Positions 57,300-64,000 of a DNA stretch of 64,000 bases are shown here, one piece after another. This DNA comes from Nicotiana tabacum. Taxonomy: Eukaryota; Streptophyta; Magnoliopsida; Solanales; Solanaceae. Location of the stretch: NCBI RefSeq assembly GCF_000715075.1, contig NC_134103.1, positions 56,388,230 through 56,452,229 of the forward strand, given 5' to 3'. Numbering within the stretch: the stretch's first letter is position 1; every line of letters begins with the position of its first letter. The notes beneath the pieces are model-generated. The model did not search any database. It was not told the DNA's origin and was given only the letters and a program-made list of their open reading frames with translations. The translations under genes and the position numbers were made by a program.

Positions 57300-57765
57300 T
57301 TTTGGCTATAACAGAACTACGCTTGACCTGACTTCCAATGGAGGGATATGTAGGCAACCCACATAGGGTTCGATTTTTCTCTCTCTCCCCTTCTTTTGTA
57401 ATAGAAAATCCAAATATCATTTTGTATCTTACTTCGAACTATGCCACGAATTGATTTTCCTTTGGTAGGAATACGTAGGCAATCCTCATCGGATTTGGTC
57501 GTCTTTTGTAAATGAACTACGTCCTGGCCTGATTCCATTTGGATACATAGGCATTCTGAGTCAGACTCGGCCACTTCATTTCAATATTTTGCATCTGTGT
57601 AATCGAACTATGTTTTGACCTGATTCTATTTAGATAGGTAGGATGCCTGAGTCATGCTCGGTCATCTTCATCGTATTTTCTTTATCATGATCCATGAACA
57701 ACGTTCATACCTGATTACATTACGGATACGTAGGCAACCTGAAAGGGTTCGATCATAACTCTAGG
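57300..57765 (+). repeat. Degenerate repeats after the Q integrase
   Basis: Five variants of GAACTACG...GACCTGATT...GGATACGTAGGCA...CTCGG(T/C)C begin near 57311, 57436, 57515, 57604 and 57698. Spacing is roughly 80-125 bp. Repeats of this type after integrase are familiar from Tat/Ogre elements in Solanaceae. Confidence 0.8.
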
Positions 57766-58068
57766 AAAACCTCTTTAATACATTAGTTCATATCAGGACG
57801 CAATCATAGTGGCAAGAAGCCACATTGTCAGAATCATCGTGGAGGATCGAAATCAATGAGATAGAGTTTTCAAGAAACAACGCTCGCGTTTGTGGAATTT
57901 CTGAAACATGTCATAATCCGGAAGGATAACATTTGCCATAAAAAGAAATATTTTTCAAAATGGTTTCTAAAGATATAATAATTCTCTCTACCTACCGAAC
58001 TATATGGCATAACCTCATCAAGACCGGGGAAAAGCTGGGACTACGGTCGATGCAAACCAACACCCCCC
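57766..58068 (+). other. Q 3' region, no gene seen
   Basis: Non-coding up to CAACACCCCCCA, where LTR H starts. The GCTGGGACTACGGTCGATGC stretch has no recognised counterpart in the window. Confidence 0.5.
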
Positions 58069-60334
58069 ATAATGACCCGATCGGTCATTTTGTATAATTG
58101 CGCCTCGTTTCACCTTTACATGCTTCACATATGTGTGTTTATGGTTTTATGAATTACGGGGTTGGTTAGTTCCATTCTGGAATGCTTTCGGGTTAATTTG
58201 GATCCTTTGATTCTTGACTTAGAAGTTTGGATTAGAAATGTCGACCAAACTTTGAATTTTATGAAAATGACCCTGGAAATCTATTTTTATGGCTCGGATA
58301 GCTTCGTATCATGATTTCGGACTTTGGCATATGCCCAGAATTGATTTTGGAAGTTCGTAGGTTGATTTGTGTTGATTTGCCGAAAACTTGGTAGTTTGAA
58401 GTTGAAAGGTTTGGCCGTAGGTTGACTTCTAGCTTTCAAGATCGGAATTAAATTTTGGAACTTGGAATGGGTCAATTATGGTATTTATAACTTATATGCA
58501 AAGTTTGGTGTCATTTGGAGTTGATTTGATAGGATTCAAGCGTTTAGTTGTAACTTTAGAAATTCTTGAACTTCACTTTGAAATTCACGTGTTTTAATAT
58601 TCGATTCCTACTTTTAGATGTTATTTTTGTGTTTTGATCGCGCGAGCGAGTTCGTATGATGTTTTTAGACTTTTTTGGATGTTTGGTTTGGAGCCCCAAG
58701 GGCTCAGATGAGTTCCAGACATGTATCAGAATGGTTTTGAACTTAAAAATGAACTGCTGGTGCTCTGATGTCGCAATTGCGAGAACCACCTTCACAATTG
58801 CGAAGGTGACAATAGGGGGTCAGATGTCGCAAATGCGACTTCCCCTTTGCATTTGCGAAGGCAGCATAATTTGGACTAAGTTTGCAATTGCGAACATTTG
58901 TTTGATTTTGCGATGCCCACCAGTTCGCAATTGCGAAGCCTCCATCGCAATTGAGATGAATACTGAGGCTGTCAGGGTTTGCAAATGCGAGCCCTGATCT
59001 GTAATTGCGAGGGTGCGAACCCTGTGTCACAAATACGACATCTGCAGCTGGTTAAAGGGTTGGGAGGCGGGATTTTGAACACATTCTCTCATTTTTGAAC
59101 CCTAGACTCGGTAGGAGGCGATTTGGAAAAGGGTTTTTCACCTACAAACTTTGGGTAGGTGATTTTTCACTCTCATTCTCTCATTTCTCTCTCATTTTTC
59201 ACCTAAGTGATTCTAATCTATTTCTAATCACATTCCATCAATATATCTTATATTTTAACATCAAAATCATGTGAATCAAAGTGACAATTTGAGAAACTTT
59301 GTCAAGTTTTTGAAAAATAAGAAATTGTATTTTGAGAGTCGATTTGGACTTGGATTTTGAAACTAATCATATATGTGAACTTGTGGGGTCATGGGTAGTC
59401 GGAATCTATCATTGGACACGAGTTTTGATCAGGCGAGTCCCGAGTTGACTTTTATTGACTTTTTGGGAAAAGTGTAAAGATCTCAGCTTTATCTATTGCA
59501 ATTGATTTCCTTAGCATTGCTTGATGATATTAAGTCAATTTTGGTTAGATTTGAGCATTGTGGAGGCAAATTTTAATGGAAAAGCTATTTCCAAGTGCTG
59601 AATTAGCCTAGTTGAGGTAAGTATCTTGCCTAATTTTGTGTGGGGGAAATACCCCCTAGGATTGGTATTGATTGATTCATCTATGCTATGTGAAAGCCGT
59701 GTATGCAAGGTGACGAGTGGGTACATGGGTTGTACGTGGTATTTGACCGGTTTAGGCTACTTAGACTATTTTCAAGCTTTAATTGAAATGCCATTTCATG
59801 TTCTCATAGTCAATCTATTCTTACTTGTGTTAGTCTATCCTTATATGCCTTAAATGATTTTGTTAACACTTGTTCTACATCCTAATTGATAAATTGCTCT
59901 AATACTTTAGTTGAACTTGTTGCCTCTTTATTGTTATATGCTATCTCTCCATTGTTGAATATTATTATTTGAAGTCAATATATATATTATCTCTTTCATT
60001 GTTGATTATCATTAATTAGAGTTATTGTTCATGTTACCTCTTTCATTGTTGATTACAATTATTTGATTTTATTGTTCATATTATCTCTTTCATTGTTGAT
60101 TTCCATTATTTGAAGTAATTGCTACACGTTATCTCTTCCATTGTGAGTTATTCTTATCTAATATCGTGGTTATACATTATCCCTCTCATTGTTGAGTTAT
60201 TGGTGTTGAAATTGTGAAAGTCGTTATCACGTTGAGGCGAAGATGTAATTGTTGAAACATCTTCCTTGTTGAGCATTTTTACATTTATTGTTGTTGTTGT
60301 TGATATTCTTGTATACGTTGTGGTGGAGCCGTGG
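58069..60334 (+). repeat. LTR H, first 2.27 kb (Tekay type)
   Basis: Starts near CATAATGACCCGATCGGTC, with the terminal TGT apparently mutated. A palindromic array (CGCAATTGCGA, CGCAAATGCGA types) is at 58768-59040, 700-970 bp from the start, followed by GAACCCTAGACTCGGTAGGA (59097-59116), which is also in LTR J (63265-63284). Interrupted at 60334 by LTR I. Confidence 0.75.
59930..60210 (+). repeat. Degenerate repeat in LTR H, about 60 bp unit
   Basis: TATCTCTTTCATTGTTGATTATCATTA(A)TT and GTTATTGTTCAT recur about five times with substitutions. Confidence 0.8.
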
Positions 60335-62144
60335 TGTAACGACCTAACCAGTCGTTTTGAGCATTTGCATCCCGTTCAGCTATTTGAAGTCTTGAGCATC
60401 ATCGTATGATTTATTATGACTTGTGTGAATTGTCGGTTTTGGTTTTCAGGTTATTCAAAATTGATTTGGAAGAATGATTCTCAACTAAAAAGCTTTAAGT
60501 TGGAAGAGTTGACCAAGTTTGACTTTTTAGTATTTGAACTCAGATCAAAGTTTTGCTGATTCTGTTAGGTACTGATGGTGATTTTCGACTTGGGCATATG
60601 CCCGAATTTACATTTGGATATTTCTAGAAGGTTTCGGCACTAATTGGCGAAAGTTGGAAATTTGAAGGTTTGGAATATTCATAATTTTGATCGAGAGTTA
60701 ACTTTGATGATATCGGGTTCCGATTGTGGTTTCCGGAATTGGAATAGCTTCGTTATGTCATTTGGGACTTGTGCGCAAAATTTGAGTTCATTCCGAGTTG
60801 ATTTGAGATATTGTTATGTATGATTTGAGGCCTTGAGTAGGTCCGTATTATGTTATGGGACTTGTTGGTATATTTGGACGGGGTCCCGAGGGGCTCGGGT
60901 GAGTTACAGACGTGGTTCAGATCATTTTTATCTCTTGTTGCATTGCCGAAGAGGAGCTAGTTCTGGTGTTGCGCACCTTCGATGGGTTTTGCGCAGGTGC
61001 GGTGGTCACAGAAGTGGTAATACGGTCGTACCTGCGAAAATGGTCTAGCTTGGATTCTTCGCAGATGCGGAATTTGGGATGCATCTGCGGCTTCGCAGAA
61101 GCGATGGACTTGGACGCAGAAGCGAGATGGAGCGCAGAAGCGTGCTGGGCTTTGCACCTGCGATTACGCAGCAGCAGAACAGTGTTCGTAGGTGCGAGTG
61201 GTCGACTGGTTAGTGGATTCTGCAGAAGCGAGGTTTTTGGTCGCAAATGCGAAATTGCCTGGGCAGAAGCTATAAAGTCAAGGGTTGTCCATTTGTATCA
61301 TATATTGAGCTATAGACCTCGGATTTGGGCAAATTTGGAGGCGATTTTCATCACTTGGATAGGGGTAAGTGTTCTATACTCGGTTTTGATTATATGTCGT
61401 GAATCTATCTTCGTTTTTGGCAATTGGATTATGAATTTTAAAGAGAAATTGGGGGTTTTTGTCTTAGATTTCATAAAGTGAATTTTTGAGTTTTGAGCAT
61501 CGATTCGGAGTCGAATTTTAGTAAAACTAGTATGGTTGGACTTATAATTGAATGGGTTGTCAGATTTTGTGAGTTTTGTCGGGTTCTGAGGTGTGGGGCC
61601 AAGTTTAACTTTTTGGTTGACTTTGGCTTTTGATTAAAAATTTGACCTTTATCGATTGGGTTTGATTCCTTTGGTAATATTTTATGTTCTTGAGCTGCTT
61701 TTGGCTAGTTTCATGCCCTTTGAAGGTCAGTACGTGCGGGATGGTATTTTTGAAGTATCGTTTGGCTTGCTCGATATTGGATTTAGCTTGTTCGAGGTAA
61801 GCAACACTTCTAAACTTGGTGCTGAGGGTATGAATCCCTTTTGGTGTTGAGGTGATGCACATGCTAGCTGACGGACGTGTGGGCGTGCACCATGTGATTT
61901 GTGACTAAGTTGATCCTGTGGTATTGCGTAACTACCAAATCTTGTTTTTATCCATGAAATTCCTACATGCTAGAGTAATTGAGCTGTGATCCATGTTAGA
62001 AACCATGTTAAGGCTATATGCTTATCCTGTTGGGACTCATTGAGGACATTTGTACTGTTGAGTTATTTGCTTAAATTGCAATTATATACAGTGTCATATT
62101 CATTCATTTGCATATCATATCTCAGTCTCTGTTATCATTTATTA
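60335..62144 (+). repeat. LTR I, first 1.81 kb (Tekay type)
   Basis: Starts TGTAACGACCTAACCAGTCG. The CG-rich array (CGCAGAAGCG, CGCAGGTGCG, CGCAGATGCGG types) is at 60960-61260, 625-925 bp from the start. A 189-codon open frame from 60912 crosses this array and is an artefact. Interrupted at 62144 by LTR J. Confidence 0.78.
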
Positions 62145-64000
62145 TGTAACAATCCGACCGGTCGTTTTGAGGATTTGTGTCCCATTCGGTGGTTTAAAGT
62201 CTCGAGCAGCTTCGTATTATGTATTATGACTTGCGTGTATGGCCGCGTTCGGTTTTTGGATGATTCGGAATTAATTTGGAAGGATGATTCTTGTTTTAGA
62301 AGCTTAAGCGGTAAGAGTTGACCGGAGTTTGACTTTTGTGTAGACGACTCCGGAATGGTGTTTTGATGATTCTGATAGCTTCATAGGGTGATTTTGGACT
62401 TAGATGCGTGTCCAGATTAGGATTTGGAGGTCCGTAGGTTAAATTGATGCATTTTGGCGAAAGTTGGAAAGTTGAAGGTTTGGAAAGTTGAAGGTTTGGA
62501 AGGTTGAGAGGTTTAACCGGGAGTTGACTTTATTAATATCGGGTTTGGATTGCGATTTTTGGGAGTTGTTATAGCTCCATTGTGTCATTTGGGACTTCCA
62601 TGCAACATGTGACGTCACTCCGGGTTGATCTGATATGATTCTGCGCGAGTTGTAGAAGTTAAAAATTCATAGTTTATTAAGCTTGAATTGAGGTGCGATT
62701 CGTGGTTTTGATGTTATGTTTCAGGATTTGAGGCCTCGAGTAGGTTCGTGTTATGTTTTGGGACTTGTTGGTATGATTTAACGGGGTCCCGAGGGGCTTG
62801 GGTGTATTTTGGATCATTGGTTTAGAGACTAGGTAAGTTAAGAAATTCGACCATGGTCAATATCGAGTTATGACGACCCCTTTTCAGTTTTTTGAGTGCA
62901 TGAGCAAGTCCATAGGGTGTTTTATGATTGAAATTCATTTATGGTTTGTGTTCGGGAGGTTCCGGATCAGTTTCGGGGTGGTTTCAGATCATTTCTGTGA
63001 AATTTGGGATTACTGGTGCTGGTACTTCGCAACTGCGAACTTTTTATTGCAATTGCGAACTATTGCAATTGTGAACTTTTGGTACCAATTGCGAACCTTG
63101 GTCACAATTGTTAACATGTGGTCGCAATTGCGATCATCTGCAATTGCAAACTTTGGGTTTCAAATGCGAACATCCGCAATTGCGAACTTTTGGTCGCAAA
63201 TGCGACATCTGCAGCTGGATTAAGAATTGGAATTTCGGGATTTTAGCTCATTCTTTCATATTCTGAACCCTAGACTCGGTAGGAGGCAATTTGGAGAGGG
63301 GATTTTCATCACAATCATTAGGTAAGTGATTTTGATCAATTTCCAACTATTTTACATGATTATAAATGAGATGTAACATCAAAATTATGAGAATCATAGG
63401 GGAATTTTGAGAAACTTTTTTTATGTTTTGAAAAATGAAAATTTGGTATTTGAGAGTCGAATTGGACTCGGATTTCGAAATAAAATATACATATAGACTC
63501 ATGGGGTTATGGGTAGTCGAAATCTACCTTTGGACCCGGGTTTTGACTGGGCGAGCCCGGGGTTGACTTTTGAGAAATTATGTAAAGATCATAGATTTAT
63601 TTATTGGAATTGATATCTCTTGTATTATTTGATGTTATTAAGTCGCTTTTGGTTAGATTTAAGCCGAGCGGAGGTGAATTGTAAAGGAAAGGCTATTTTA
63701 GAGTATTGATAGGGGGCTTTTGAGATAAGTATTTTGCCTAACTTTGTATGGGGCAACTACCCCTTAGGATTTGAGTCGTTTGTGCTAATTTTGTTATGTG
63801 AAAGCCGTGTACGCGAGGCGACGATTATGTACTCGGGCTTATATGTGGATAATTGATCGGTTTAGACTCTTAGGCTTTTCTATGTACTTATTTGGGATTG
63901 TTAGCACATGTTATATCTTTTATTCGTCATGTCTACTATCACATGCTTTATTTGAAGTTATCGTTACATTTCACATTCCTTACTTGTCGAGTTTGCTCTT
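62145..64000 (+). repeat. LTR J, first 1.86 kb, runs off the window (Tekay type)
   Basis: Starts TGTAACAATCCGACCGGTCG. The array of CGCAATTGCGA-type palindromes is at 63020-63210, 875-1065 bp from the start. GACTCGGTAGGAGGCAATTT follows as in LTR H. The rest lies beyond the window. Confidence 0.78.

Noticed and set aside
60912..61481. A 189-codon plus-strand open frame
   Set aside because: Same situation in LTR I: it crosses the CGCAGAAGCG-type array, has an open antisense shadow, and the equivalent region of LTRs H and J does not keep it.
1..64000. A new host-encoded system or gene cluster
   Set aside because: I found no non-transposon protein domain in any frame. All recognisable coding sequence is Gag, protease, RT, RNase H, integrase/chromodomain or LINE ORF2.

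Overview
The window looks like heterochromatic or intergenic DNA of a large-genome dicot. The LTR families (Ty3/gypsy chromoviruses of the Tekay/Del type, Tat/Ogre-like and Athila-like pieces) and their terminal sequences look solanaceous, with Nicotiana or a close relative my best guess. That assignment is inference from recalled family resemblance, not a search. I see no host protein gene, rRNA, tRNA gene or CRISPR array. Essentially every recognisable stretch is retrotransposon: internal coding remnants, LTRs, solo LTRs, one LINE, and tandem repeats carried inside LTRs.

Layout. 1-7455: minus-strand Tekay-type element (E) with pol, protease, gag, primer-binding site and LTR, sitting in an older LTR (F). 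7456-11106: plus-strand LTR fragment, complete LTR (G) with primer-binding site, and a gutted internal region. 11107-23750: LTR fragment D, then minus-strand element B (3' LTR 11743-17554, pol, gag, primer-binding site at 23730). B is interrupted by element C (13251-16284), a terminal LTR scrap (20490-20638) and an Athila/Tat-like LTR (22036-23303). 23751-31195: an unidentified LTR-like element (P) with degenerate tandem repeats, split by a solo LTR (26130-30754, 5-bp target duplication ATTCA) that itself holds an inverted LTR of the same family. 31196-42148: plus-strand 5'-truncated element O. Its 3' LTR was hit 6 bp in by a non-coding LTR element (34027-39815, target duplication GTAAG). 42149-51254: minus-strand element M, whose reverse transcriptase is split by a solo LTR (48581-51083, target duplication CCCGG). 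51251-56733: 3' end and LTR of an Athila/Tat-like element K, with a LINE (53787-55774) whose two parts face opposite ways. 56734-58068: integrase end and repeat-rich 3' region of a Tat-lineage element Q. 58069-64000: three similar Tekay LTRs (H, I, J), each starting inside the previous one.

The coding parts are pseudogenes. They carry many in-frame stops, several of them at CAG, CAA or CGA codons as expected from decay of methylated cytosines. The best preserved piece is the integrase plus chromodomain of M (46113-47387), which keeps an intact DD35E triad.

The most interesting signal is not a gene. In nearly every LTR, an array of short CG-rich palindromes (CGCAATTGCG, CGCAAATGCG, GCGGTCCGC, GCGGCCGC types) sits at a fixed distance from the LTR start. 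This holds across families that otherwise share little, and in two cases the array lies just upstream of a TATA-like box. A second shared signal is a box around ACGTCCCTTTT found in two different LTR families.
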